The notes beneath the pieces were generated by a model that was not told the origin of the DNA, made no database searches, and saw only the letters and a list, made by a program, of their open reading frames with translations. DNA of 64,000 nucleotides from a virus: the IMG/VR virus record IMGVR_UViG_3300009285_002879, positions 1-64,000 of that record. One strand, given 5' to 3'. Numbering within the stretch: the stretch's first letter is position 1; each line of letters starts with the position of its first letter. A program made the position numbers and the translations under genes. Of the stretch, positions 51,606 to 59,264 are shown in pieces.

Positions 51606-53795
51606 TCAGTAGGAAAGGAATGTCCGGGTCTTCCCATAGGGGCCCTTCTCGGTCCCAATATTGGCTCCCTTGGTCTTCCGGAGGAAATCCCAGGCTGCCT
51701 GGGCCTCTTTGGACTGGAGTCCAGAGGCATAGAGTTTCATGCCCTTCTGGGACAGGTAATGAGCCCCATAGTCGTAGAGGGCGGTCGCCACCCCCCGGCG
51801 TTGGTACTCATCACCTACCCGAATGAAGTCCACTATAGGCTTATCGACCATGAATGCCTTGAAAGCCTTGAATCCCCTGCCATATTTCTCCACAAGAGGG
51901 GCCTCAAGATCCTTCCTCAGAGATTTCAACTCCGTGACGGACAGGTCATCGATCTTGGGGTCCTCAGGGCCCGTCAGGCCAACACCACCAGCCCCGGGGT
52001 AACGATCATGGTAGTCCAATAGAGCCCTGACACGGGTCCTCAAGTCGCTCAAGTCTTTGTATTTACTGTATTTGGTGAAGGCACCAATCCCATTGATCTC
52101 CCCGAGATATTCCAGGATGCTGGGATAGTACCTCTTGAACCTCTCGACTGGGATGTAACTCATATTGAGGTATCCGACGGGCTTGCCTCCCAGGAATGCC
52201 TCAACCTTATCTACCTGCCATCCACGGTTGTTATCCCCCTCATTGTCTGGGGTGACCTTGAACTCGATTGGTTCGTGGTCTTTGGTCTCGTAACCAGCTG
52301 CCTGAAGGAACCTGTCTGCCACTGAGGAGGACCGTTCCTGGTCATCTACGGGCCCATAGGTGGCCACGCTTTCCTTGAAGGCATCCTTGATTAGACGTTC
52401 CGTCTTGGACCCCCCGTCCGGCTCCTGGGTGAACTCTGTCACGAACTCCCCAAGGCACCGCCCCAAGTATGGAGCATCCCGCTTGCCAGCGGATAGCAGG
52501 TCGTAGGCGGCTTTACGGAACTTGGCATAATCGGACCGCCATGCCTTGGCGATGACCGACAGGTGACCCACAAGGTCCTTACGGGATACTTTGATGGGGG
52601 ATGCCAGCTTGAGCTTCTTGCCAATGCCCCCCAGGAACGCCTTGAACCTGTCGATCTGGTCCCGAGTCATATCCTCCCCCATCACAAAGTGGGCAAACAC
52701 CTCTGCGAAGTCCTCAGCACTCGCTTTGGCCCCATAGCTGGAGACCGCCGCCACTTCCCCATAGTAGCGGTCGAAGTTGGCCCTGTCCACTGCGTTGAGC
52801 CACCGGTAATAGAGACGATGCCCTGTTTCATGAATCATCAATTCAGTGATTCCATTACCTGGATCCGAGTAGATGTAGATGGTGTCTTTGTTGGGCAGGT
52901 AATGGCCCCCCACGCCCAGTTCGGTCCCATACTGGTTCTGCCCCCCGCACTCCTTACAAGTGACAAAGACGGCCCCATACCAGAGGAACCCCAGTCCCCT
53001 ACGTTCCAGGAGTGCTTTGGCCTTGATAAGGTGTGGGATGTAGTTCTTCAGGTCTCTAGGGGACCGAATGTCCTTCCCCGGGTCTGCCCCTACGGGACTG
53101 AACTTCCCCTCGAAAACTAGCTTCATGCCCCCGATATTGTGCTCCAGCAAGAGCTCGTCGGTCTCAAATGGCATCCCCGCTGCCCACTTGGTAAGCCAAG
53201 CGGTGATGAACCGGAGCAACCTGCCTGATAGGATGGCATCCACCTTCTCAGCCGCATTGTTGGCCTGCTCGGTCAACCCATCGACTAGGTACCGTTCTGC
53301 CTTCAAGTGGTCTTCCCCTCCGGGCTTGTTAGCATAGAATTCCCTGATATCTGGTCGGTGCTCATGCTCCCTGGTACCGGGAGTGGTGGCATCAACCATG
53401 AACCTGACACCATCAATGGCATCGGTAAGGACTTCTCTGGCCTTGCCCAGTTCCTCCGTCACCTTGTCCCGAAGTTGGTCAATGACCGACTTGAGACCCC
53501 CATCGGCATGCTGAAGCAACCCGTGTGAGTAAAACAGGTGCCCGTAGAACTTCTCAAGCTCTACGTCCCTGAGGCGCTTTAGGTGGTCCAGGACATCATG
53601 GGGGGCATGCGGGTCAAAGGTCCTTGGGGCGAAGGTCTTTTTGACCCACAGGCGAATTCCCTTGACCCAATTGGGATCCAGTTCCCCAGCTGTTCGTGCT
53701 TCACGAAAGGCCATCTTCGCCACTTGAGTGCCAAGAAATCGATCTACAAGGGTCTTGGAGGTGGGCATCCTGTCTACAGGGGAGGCATAGGCCAA
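51606..53795 (-). CDS. HExxH metallopeptidase fused to GNAT acetyltransferase
   Basis: The 729-aa product holds a zinc-peptidase core: HETGH (322-326) in ELMIHETGHRLYY and a downstream acidic EDFAEVF (361-367) as probable third ligand, with a CKEC (280-283) zinc knuckle before it. The C-terminal ~190 residues look like a GNAT fold: KVEAFLGGKPVGYLNMSYI, then VGDEYQRRGVATALYDYG (about 660-677), which is the acetyl-CoA-binding motif A, and KEAQAAWDFLRK. ATG 53795 or 53768 starts it; the residues after 53768 (MPTSKTLVDRFLG) look like a phage virion-type N-terminus. Release from the virion into the host and modification of host proteins is a testable idea, not shown. Confidence 0.82.
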   Translation of the reverse strand: MAYASPVDRMPTSKTLVDRFLGTQVAKMAFREARTAGELDPNWVKGIRLWVKKTFAPRTFDPHAPHDVLDHLKRLRDVELEKFYGHLFYSHGLLQHADGGLKSVIDQLRDKVTEELGKAREVLTDAIDGVRFMVDATTPGTREHEHRPDIREFYANKPGGEDHLKAERYLVDGLTEQANNAAEKVDAILSGRLLRFITAWLTKWAAGMPFETDELLLEHNIGGMKLVFEGKFSPVGADPGKDIRSPRDLKNYIPHLIKAKALLERRGLGFLWYGAVFVTCKECGGQNQYGTELGVGGHYLPNKDTIYIYSDPGNGITELMIHETGHRLYYRWLNAVDRANFDRYYGEVAAVSSYGAKASAEDFAEVFAHFVMGEDMTRDQIDRFKAFLGGIGKKLKLASPIKVSRKDLVGHLSVIAKAWRSDYAKFRKAAYDLLSAGKRDAPYLGRCLGEFVTEFTQEPDGGSKTERLIKDAFKESVATYGPVDDQERSSSVADRFLQAAGYETKDHEPIEFKVTPDNEGDNNRGWQVDKVEAFLGGKPVGYLNMSYIPVERFKRYYPSILEYLGEINGIGAFTKYSKYKDLSDLRTRVRALLDYHDRYPGAGGVGLTGPEDPKIDDLSVTELKSLRKDLEAPLVEKYGRGFKAFKAFMVDKPIVDFIRVGDEYQRRGVATALYDYGAHYLSQKGMKLYASGLQSKEAQAAWDFLRKTKGANIGTEKGPYGKTRTFLSY

Positions 53796-53805
53796 CTAAG
53801 GCCAC

Positions 53806-54372
53806 TCAATTCTTGGTCTTGTCGTCACGTTCCTGACGGACACTGGCCTCACCTTTACGGACCGAAACCAGCAATTTCTTTTGGCTTTCTGTCAATTTCA
53901 TGTTCCCTGCAAAGGTCAAGGCACCAGTATCCTTATCGAAGCCCCGTGATGTCAACCCATATACCCCGGGCATCTGGGTCTTGATGAGATTGGGATCGAT
54001 GGCTCGAATCCCAATATGCCACACCATCTGAATAGATGTCCCCTGCCCAACCAGAAGGGGCTGATTTCCATACTCCGCCGACTGACGCTCCCTATAGAGG
54101 GTGATACCCGAGGAAATTGTACGAAGTTCCAGGTCAAAATAGGAGACGGGGATTGGGGTGGCTGGCCGATCGAAGTCCAGCTTCAGCGGAATGACCAGCT
54201 GAAGGTCTCCCAGGGTCACAGGTGGATTGGGGACATGGCCCCATCCGTGGACGATCACCTGAAGGTCCTTGGCCTCAATGAGCCGGGAGACAAACTCCTG
54301 CTCGATTTCGGACATGGGGGTATACATGCCACTGGGATTCTTGCCCCCGAAGGGGTTTCTGTCATCGCTCAT
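53806..54372 (-). CDS. Putative structural protein, 188 aa
   Basis: The start NPFGGKNPSGMYTPMSEIEQEFVSRLIE is a mixed loop-helix segment. It is followed by a compact beta domain (LQVIVHGWGHV, LQLVIPLKLDFDRPATPIPVSYFDLEL) and a helical, charged tail (TESQKKLLVSVRKGEASVRQERDDKTKN). Such compact proteins occur in virion gene blocks of big phages; I cannot name a family. Its start overlaps the upstream gene's TGA (ATGA 54369-54372); it ends ten bases before the peptidase-GNAT gene. Confidence 0.65.
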   Translation of the reverse strand: MSDDRNPFGGKNPSGMYTPMSEIEQEFVSRLIEAKDLQVIVHGWGHVPNPPVTLGDLQLVIPLKLDFDRPATPIPVSYFDLELRTISSGITLYRERQSAEYGNQPLLVGQGTSIQMVWHIGIRAIDPNLIKTQMPGVYGLTSRGFDKDTGALTFAGNMKLTESQKKLLVSVRKGEASVRQERDDKTKN

Positions 54373-54581
54373 TTGCTAGGTACCTTAGGGGAGGAGGGCA
54401 TCGAATCATAGAGGCTCAAGGCGTATTGGCGCACTACCTCTTTGGGAAGGCCGACGAAACTCTTGAAAACGAACCAGTTAAGCAGGGCCAACTGGCGGAC
54501 ACTGCGCCCCTGCTTGTCATATGGATAGCTTGCTGCATACCGCTCAAGGTCCCTTCGATCATATGGGTTTCCGCCAGACAT
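54369..54581 (-). CDS. Small basic helical protein, 70 aa
   Basis: Starts MSGGNPYDRRDLERYAASYPYD and contains a helical hydrophobic patch (LALLNWFVFKSFVGLPKEVVRQYALSLYD). The in-frame GTG at 54584 would add one residue. The stop overlaps the next start. It lies between the cold-shock gene and the 188-aa gene in the same operon. No family recognised. Confidence 0.6.
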   Translation of the reverse strand: MSGGNPYDRRDLERYAASYPYDKQGRSVRQLALLNWFVFKSFVGLPKEVVRQYALSLYDSMPSSPKVPSK

Positions 54582-54608
54582 CACATCACCGTTACACTTT
54601 TAGGCCAC

Positions 54609-55022
54609 CTACATAACAGTGACGTAACAGGCCCTAGGAGCTTCCTTACTCCCTACAGGGGCAGGCACAGCATAGAAATCCACGGTGGCCCCTCTCATCG
54701 GAATGCTCTTGGAAACCACCTCAGATTTGTGCAGGTAGAAGGTCTTACCCCCCTTGGTACGGATGAACCCATATCCCTTAACGGGATCGTAATTGGTCAC
54801 CAGCCCTGTGAACTTAGCGGGAACTGTCAGACGGGTCACCGAGAGGGCCTTATTAGAGTCCGGCTCCTTCTCGAAAGACACTGGCTCCCCTGTAATGGGA
54901 GGAGCCCCCTCTTGGCTATCGAAAGCCGAGAAGTGGAAGAAGACATCCTCCCCCCCATCCCCGGGGACCACAAACCCGTAATTCTTCTCGGCCAGATATC
55001 GTCTAATGGACCCTATCACCAT
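54609..55022 (-). CDS. Tandem cold-shock domain protein, 137 aa
   Basis: Two cold-shock domains are visible: GSIRRYLAEKNYGFVVPGDG with DVFFHFSAF (RNP1/RNP2-like), and GLVTNYDPVKGYGFIRTKGG with TFYLHKSEV. Each is a five-stranded nucleic-acid-binding barrel; the second domain has the usual GYGFI. Bacterial Csp proteins have only one domain. Start choice is open: ATG 55022 and GTG 55019 both overlap the upstream stop, and GGAGG fits GTG better by spacing; TTG 55031 is also possible. It would bind single-stranded RNA or DNA and may protect phage mRNA. Confidence 0.85.
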   Translation of the reverse strand: MVIGSIRRYLAEKNYGFVVPGDGGEDVFFHFSAFDSQEGAPPITGEPVSFEKEPDSNKALSVTRLTVPAKFTGLVTNYDPVKGYGFIRTKGGKTFYLHKSEVVSKSIPMRGATVDFYAVPAPVGSKEAPRACYVTVM

Positions 55023-56194
55023 ACCCTCCAAACATTATAGCTCCGAAACACCAGATCTTCCGGTTTGGCATTCCGATAAACCCGGACCCCTGTTTTTAGT
55101 GTCTGTAGGGTGATTAGACCTTTGTTACTAACCCCTCCAACGTAAGTCAGGCCATATTTGGGATGGGACACCAAAGAACCCCGCTTAAACCCAGAACTCC
55201 TCGTCCCCCCATAAGGTTTCCTGATTCCCCCGACGGCAGGAACCATCACATGCAACTGCCTACGATGGAACCTAATAGGAGAGATACACAACATATTGGT
55301 GTTCTCAGGGAGGGTATGCCCACCAACTAGCCAATTGGCTAGGACCCAGCTATCCACACAATGAGCTGCAAATACCTCAGACAACTTGGCTTTGCTCTTC
55401 TTCAATCCAACGGCATCTCGAAGAGCCTTGGTTTCCCATCCCTGCTTGAGATGCACCTTCCCAAATTGCTCAAGTTCCTTGTAGAACCACGTCTTTCCAA
55501 TCTCCAAAGGGGAGAAACTCTTGTTCCACTTCCGGACCCCTTTGACGGTTCGTGCCTTGATGTCCTCCACAACCAGATCAGTAATGGGGAACATCTTGGC
55601 CAATTGAGCCACAATTCTTATCTTCCACTGCCATCTAGCTTTGGTGCTTGGAGCTAAGCTCCCACGTTGCTTCCGATTCATCCTGGATGCTCGATAGGGG
55701 GTCTTCCTGGATCGCCGGGTTCTCCTCATCATCCGTCGGGTTTCCACTGCATCCTTGACATGCTGGACGGCATCGGCTTGAATATTGAGGAAGGTGTGGG
55801 CCTTTGACTTAACTGTGAACCCTTCCTTCTTGGACCCAGGATCAATCCCTACTGCTATTGGTTGTTTCTCCTGGGCGGAGGGCTCCCGATTGAGGCGGAC
55901 ACAGAAGATCCCCCGCTTGAAGAACGGGGTGGCTTCCTTGTTCTTGATCCAACGTCGAGCCCTACTTGGGGTTGTTGGCATCAAGGGTTTTTGATTGCTA
56001 TCTACGACTGGAACTACCTGATAAGGCCCTCTTTCGAGGGTGTGTACACCACTTCGACGCTGATCTACCGAGGGAAGCAAGGCTAGTGGGGCACCCTGCA
56101 TGTCGCTCGCCCTGCCACGGGCAGTAGATTCAGCCGATGGCACGGCGCCATCCTGTCTAGTCAACCGTTTTCTCCTGTTGGTCTGCGTTAGCAT
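55016..56194 (-). CDS. IscB/IsrB-like RNA-guided nuclease homologue, HNH-less
   Basis: Numbering from 56194: PLMP motif (70-73) within VVDSNQKPLMPTTPSRARRW; RuvC-I GIDPG with D118; arginine-rich bridge helix RRMMRRTRRSRKTPYR (153-168); RuvC-II VVED with E210; RuvC-III AHCVDSWVLA with D281. The ~70 residues between RuvC-II and RuvC-III lack the CxxC HNH insertion of IscB, which matches IsrB, the HNH-less nicking relative; the RRXRR protein family has the same look. All three RuvC acids are present, so it can be active. Residues 1-60 are unlike protein and hairpin-rich; family proteins begin only just before the PLMP region, but no ATG or GTG is there, so the true start is unresolved (ATG 56101 possible). 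Confidence 0.85.
   Translation of the reverse strand: MLTQTNRRKRLTRQDGAVPSAESTARGRASDMQGAPLALLPSVDQRRSGVHTLERGPYQVVPVVDSNQKPLMPTTPSRARRWIKNKEATPFFKRGIFCVRLNREPSAQEKQPIAVGIDPGSKKEGFTVKSKAHTFLNIQADAVQHVKDAVETRRMMRRTRRSRKTPYRASRMNRKQRGSLAPSTKARWQWKIRIVAQLAKMFPITDLVVEDIKARTVKGVRKWNKSFSPLEIGKTWFYKELEQFGKVHLKQGWETKALRDAVGLKKSKAKLSEVFAAHCVDSWVLANWLVGGHTLPENTNMLCISPIRFHRRQLHVMVPAVGGIRKPYGGTRSSGFKRGSLVSHPKYGLTYVGGVSNKGLITLQTLKTGVRVYRNAKPEDLVFRSYNVWRVW
56020..56160 (-). ncRNA. Candidate omega RNA-like structured leader
   Basis: On the minus strand, upstream of the PLMP-coding region, three exact hairpins follow in order: GATGGC/GCCATC with a 5-base loop (56136-56152), CTGCC/GGCAG with a 3-base loop (56112-56124), and CCCTC-GAAA-GAGGG, a GNRA tetraloop stem (56027-56040). 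In IscB and IsrB systems the guide RNA is encoded directly 5' of the nuclease gene with its scaffold next to the coding region. The position matches. If so, the 5' guide would lie upstream, towards or within the 56224 gene. Boundaries are estimates. Confidence 0.45.
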
Positions 56195-56223
56195 CGCTTT
56201 CCTTTAGGCCCCATCACCCTCTG

Positions 56224-56655
56224 TTAAGGGAGAAGGGTAGTTACTGGGGCTGTATTGCCAACTGCACCAGCGGCACCTTGTAGGAGCACCTTGAGCATCG
56301 TTTGACCGATTGCCACCAAAGCGTCTACAATCTGTTGAAGAATCACGTGAACCTGATCCTTCGTATCTGCCTCATGCTGCTGGAGGACTGCCAATAGGTC
56401 ACTGGCCTCCCTGAGAGTAAGCTTGCTCTCAAACAGGGAGATGTCGATCTTTCCCTTAATGAGATCAGCAATCAGGCCCTTCAGGTAGCCAATCGCCTCA
56501 TGGCCCTCACGAGATGCGAAGTTGATTGTGATGTCCACCAGGGACTTCTCCCAATCCTTCTTAGCATTGTCCCTAACCGCCTGAAGCTGAGCCAGTGCCA
56601 CTGGAAGGGCCTGAGTCTCCAGGAGGTTGAGGATGGTGTCTTGAATGGATGGCAT
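56224..56655 (-). CDS. Helical hypothetical protein, 143 aa
   Basis: Mostly helical (TILNLLETQALPVALAQLQAV, EAIGYLKGLIADLIKGKIDISL, LTLREASDLLAVLQQHEADTK, DQVHVILQQIVDALVAIGQTML) with a Gly/Ala C-terminus. There is no motif that identifies it. Helical bundles of this type occur among phage tail or membrane-interacting proteins. It precedes the IscB-like gene; the candidate guide RNA may reach into its 3' end. Four bases separate its start from the previous gene's stop. Confidence 0.6.
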   Translation of the reverse strand: MPSIQDTILNLLETQALPVALAQLQAVRDNAKKDWEKSLVDITINFASREGHEAIGYLKGLIADLIKGKIDISLFESKLTLREASDLLAVLQQHEADTKDQVHVILQQIVDALVAIGQTMLKVLLQGAAGAVGNTAPVTTLLP

Positions 56656-56658
56656 GGC

Positions 56659-57030
56659 TTAGTTGCCCCCGGGGTCGGCTGGCAGGTCACATGTCTGAGC
56701 TGGGATAGCTGGTGCCGCCCCGGGGTTCGTGTTCGTCAGCGAACCATTGTAACGCATCATAGCGTTGTGCCATGGCCAGCGAGCGGCGTACATCAGCCAC
56801 CACTCCACTCGATCATTACAGACCGTGCTGGGGCTAGCCGAAGAGCCAGCTGCCGTGGTCCAATGGCCATCAGCACACGTGCATTCAGTGGCGATTGCGT
56901 GGCGAACCTCAGGTGCACTCAGGTGCACCACCCGGTTGGCAAAAGCAATTTCTGCCTGATACACCGAGCTATTGCGCAGGGTGACACAAGATGAGAGGAC
57001 GAGGGTGAGAACGATTGCGAGATTTTTCAC
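56659..57030 (-). CDS. Small lipoprotein, 123 aa
   Basis: MKNLAIVLTLVLSSCVTL is a typical lipoprotein signal: one Lys, a hydrophobic run, and a lipobox (LSSC) with Cys 15 as the lipidated residue. The mature part is Cys-, Trp- and Ala-rich (CTCADGHW, VCNDRVEWWLMYAARWPW). GTG 57030 is preceded by AAAGGA. Outer-membrane spanins are short lipoproteins, but no inner-membrane partner is seen next to it, so a superinfection or envelope role is equally possible. It suggests a host with lipoprotein sorting, most likely Gram-negative. Confidence 0.72.
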   Translation of the reverse strand: MKNLAIVLTLVLSSCVTLRNSSVYQAEIAFANRVVHLSAPEVRHAIATECTCADGHWTTAAGSSASPSTVCNDRVEWWLMYAARWPWHNAMMRYNGSLTNTNPGAAPAIPAQTCDLPADPGGN

Positions 57031-57045
57031 TTTGAGTTGATTCCT

Positions 57046-57354
57046 TTAGCGTTTACGGTTTGGGTCTCTGAAGCCCCGAGAGTTCAGGGTATGCATGAAT
57101 TGGTCTTCTACAGCTTGATCATTGAAGGGGAACGGTAGAAGCGTAGCCGGATTGGCATCCGTCAAGGCATTCAACCGGACCTGTTCATCCGCCGTCATAC
57201 TGGGGAGCATGGCGAGGAAATCCTCCTTAGCCCGCTGGTTGCGAATCAATAAATCCACAATCAGGTAGTCGGGGAGGACAGCTGGATTGGTTGCATCCCC
57301 CGGTATCCCCGCCAAGTTGTTCCTGCCCTGACTATCAAGCCACCAGTTACCCAT
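57046..57354 (-). CDS. Hypothetical protein, 102 aa
   Basis: From ATG 57354 the product begins MGNWWLDSQGRNN, followed by NPAVLPDYLIVDLLIRNQRAKEDFLAML and TADEQVRLNALTDAN with helical character, and a basic end (RGFRDPNRKR). A longer frame from 57462 would overlap the plus-strand gene start and reads unlike protein at the front. No ribosome binding site is clear. The 80-base gap to the divergent gene at 57435 is the likely promoter region for both. Function unknown. Confidence 0.55.
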   Translation of the reverse strand: MGNWWLDSQGRNNLAGIPGDATNPAVLPDYLIVDLLIRNQRAKEDFLAMLPSMTADEQVRLNALTDANPATLLPFPFNDQAVEDQFMHTLNSRGFRDPNRKR

Positions 57355-57434
57355 GGCAAACAATACCACGGCTATGTTGGTATGGTGGTGTAGGCCACGA
57401 AAAAAATCCTCAACCCCACAGAAGGCAAGTCCCA

Positions 57435-57719
57435 ATGAGTGATCTTGAGAAGAATCCAGCACTAGAGCAGGAGCAAGAGGAGGATGTAGTCCTTGAGGAA
57501 GGGGACTTTGCTGTCGTCTTCAAAAGTGACGGAGACATCAAGATTATGGTGACAGAGGGGGAAACTGAAGAGAAGGATCAAGACCAACTAGAGAAGGCCG
57601 TGGGTCTGGCCGAATACATCCGGTTCGTCCTGGACAGTGAAGAGTGCCTGGAACTGTTCAAGCAGCACAATAAGGAATATGAGGCTGCTCCCGGGTCAGG
57701 CAGCAACGTCCTCAATTAG
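57435..57719 (+). CDS. Acidic protein, 94 aa
   Basis: A highly acidic product (MSDLEKNPALEQEQEEDVVLEEGDF, then DGDIKIMVTEGETEEKDQDQLEKAV) with helical C-terminal half (AEYIRFVLDSEECLELFKQHNKEYE). GAAGG stands about nine bases before ATG 57435. The acidity would fit a DNA-mimic or protein-binding inhibitor, but this is only a suggestion. It is a lone plus-strand gene between minus-strand operons; its TAG overlaps the methyltransferase stop (TTAG 57716-57719). Confidence 0.65.
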   Translation: MSDLEKNPALEQEQEEDVVLEEGDFAVVFKSDGDIKIMVTEGETEEKDQDQLEKAVGLAEYIRFVLDSEECLELFKQHNKEYEAAPGSGSNVLN

Positions 57720-59263
57720 AACAGGTCGAGGATGGACCCGCCAATCAGTTCCTCCGCATCGGGTCCCTTGGGAGCCTTGGGTGGTTTGACGGCTGGCTTG
57801 TTGTAGTTCTCAATACGTTCCTTAGCGATCCCGAAGTACTCCTCCTCCTTCTCAATCCCAATGAATTGGAAGCCTGCTTGTAGTGCCGCCACACCCGTGG
57901 TGCCACTGCCCAGAAAAGGGTCCAAGACAGTTCCCCCCGGCTGTGTGACCAAAGAAGTAAGCCAAATCATTAGGCTTTTTGGTTTTACGGTGGGGTGATT
58001 GTTCCCCTCCCCACGGTCACTCCTGGATGCCTTGGCCACATACCGGAACACCGCAAAATCCTCAGGCTCCCAGGATGTCACAGGGAAGAACCGGCTGGCC
58101 CCCCCGGAGTCTCCTTCGCTGGGGGCCTCATCCCGTAGCTCAAACTTCCCAAAGGCATTCTTCGTCTTGGGTTCATTACGATGCCCGGACTTAGATCCAC
58201 TGGTCAAAGTGCCACTCTGCCTATCCATCTCTGCAACCGGGCATCCCTCCACGCAGTCCCACTTCTCTATCTCTTCGGTCCCATCTGGTCCTATGTAATT
58301 GAAACGGGCCCTAGTCCTCTCCCCAGCCACCTCATGGAAGCCAGAATGGTTCCCCGCAATGACCCCAGGATCCTTATGGGGTGCCACCCCACCACCGCCA
58401 TCTCTCACCTTCCTTGTACCCACGCATTGACAATCAGCGGAGTGAGTCATTACCCAATTGGTTGGCCATCTCCCATTGGGCAAATTGGCGTCATATGTCT
58501 GGTTCCTATCCAACCTCTTATCCAGCCCATAGATGCCATTCACCCCACTGCTATCCCTATGCAGGGCCACGGTTCCCGTGGCCCTTGGCTGACCAGCAAT
58601 CCTACAGGCATCAATGTTCAGTGCCCCCGTTCCTGTCTTGAGGACCTGAGCGGCTATGGTGAGTTCTCTTAGGGGCTTGCGAGCCATGACTATTGGTTCA
58701 TGTCCAGGCTTGAGGCTGCTATTCCATCCATCCCATTGCTTGGCCTCGGGAGTAGAGGGCTCATCCCTCTTCTCTGAGGGACCTTCATCCTCAGCCCCGA
58801 CATATCCCCTATGGCCATTCAAAGTTGAGGGACGAGTATCAGCCTCCCCAGGTCGAGTTTCGTTCACTTCCCGAAGAGCAATACTATCCGACCGCCCCTG
58901 TTGAAGGTAGCCGTCAATGGCCTTGCTGACATCAATTCCCTTCGGCCATCCTGACCCAAAAGTCCAATGAATTGAGTCCCTTATGGAAAATCCAGCGCCC
59001 TCTATGGCACAGGTCATACGGTGATAAGTTCTAGTGGCACCGAAGGCCAACAAATAACCCCCAGGCTTCAGGACCCGCAACACCTCGGCCCAGAACTTAG
59101 GGTCAGCTGCAATGTTGCCCTTGTCAGTGTCCCATTTTGACCCCATGAACGAAATGAGATACGGAGGGTCAGTCACAACAGAGTCCACGGAGTCATCCGG
59201 AAGGGTCTTGAGGACTTCCAGGCAATCCCCCAACTCAAGCCTGCATCGTTCATTCACGTTCAT
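57716..59263 (-). CDS. DNA adenine or N4-cytosine methyltransferase, 515 aa
   Basis: Motif IV TDPPYLISFMGSKWD stands near the N-terminus and motif I LDPFLGSGTTGVAALQAG near the C-terminus, the beta-class order of amino-methyltransferases that modify adenine N6 or cytosine N4. Post-motif residues (FIGIEKEEEYFGIAKERI) fit too. The middle ~330 residues hold a probable target-recognition region with Cys pairs (CQCVGT, CVEGCP) and Gly-rich parts. ATG 59263 follows the previous TGA by one base. No cognate restriction gene is near; a role against host restriction is plausible. Confidence 0.9.
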   Translation of the reverse strand: MNVNERCRLELGDCLEVLKTLPDDSVDSVVTDPPYLISFMGSKWDTDKGNIAADPKFWAEVLRVLKPGGYLLAFGATRTYHRMTCAIEGAGFSIRDSIHWTFGSGWPKGIDVSKAIDGYLQQGRSDSIALREVNETRPGEADTRPSTLNGHRGYVGAEDEGPSEKRDEPSTPEAKQWDGWNSSLKPGHEPIVMARKPLRELTIAAQVLKTGTGALNIDACRIAGQPRATGTVALHRDSSGVNGIYGLDKRLDRNQTYDANLPNGRWPTNWVMTHSADCQCVGTRKVRDGGGGVAPHKDPGVIAGNHSGFHEVAGERTRARFNYIGPDGTEEIEKWDCVEGCPVAEMDRQSGTLTSGSKSGHRNEPKTKNAFGKFELRDEAPSEGDSGGASRFFPVTSWEPEDFAVFRYVAKASRSDRGEGNNHPTVKPKSLMIWLTSLVTQPGGTVLDPFLGSGTTGVAALQAGFQFIGIEKEEEYFGIAKERIENYNKPAVKPPKAPKGPDAEELIGGSILDLF

Positions 59264-59264
59264 G

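Noticed and set aside
55016-56194. CRISPR array or Cas operon near the RuvC protein
   Set aside because: No direct repeats with regular spacers and no cas genes are present; the protein fits IscB/IsrB, not Cas9 or Cas12.
55016-56194. Complete IS200/IS605-type insertion sequence
   Set aside because: No Y1 transposase gene, terminal hairpin pair or target duplication could be seen around the IscB-like gene.
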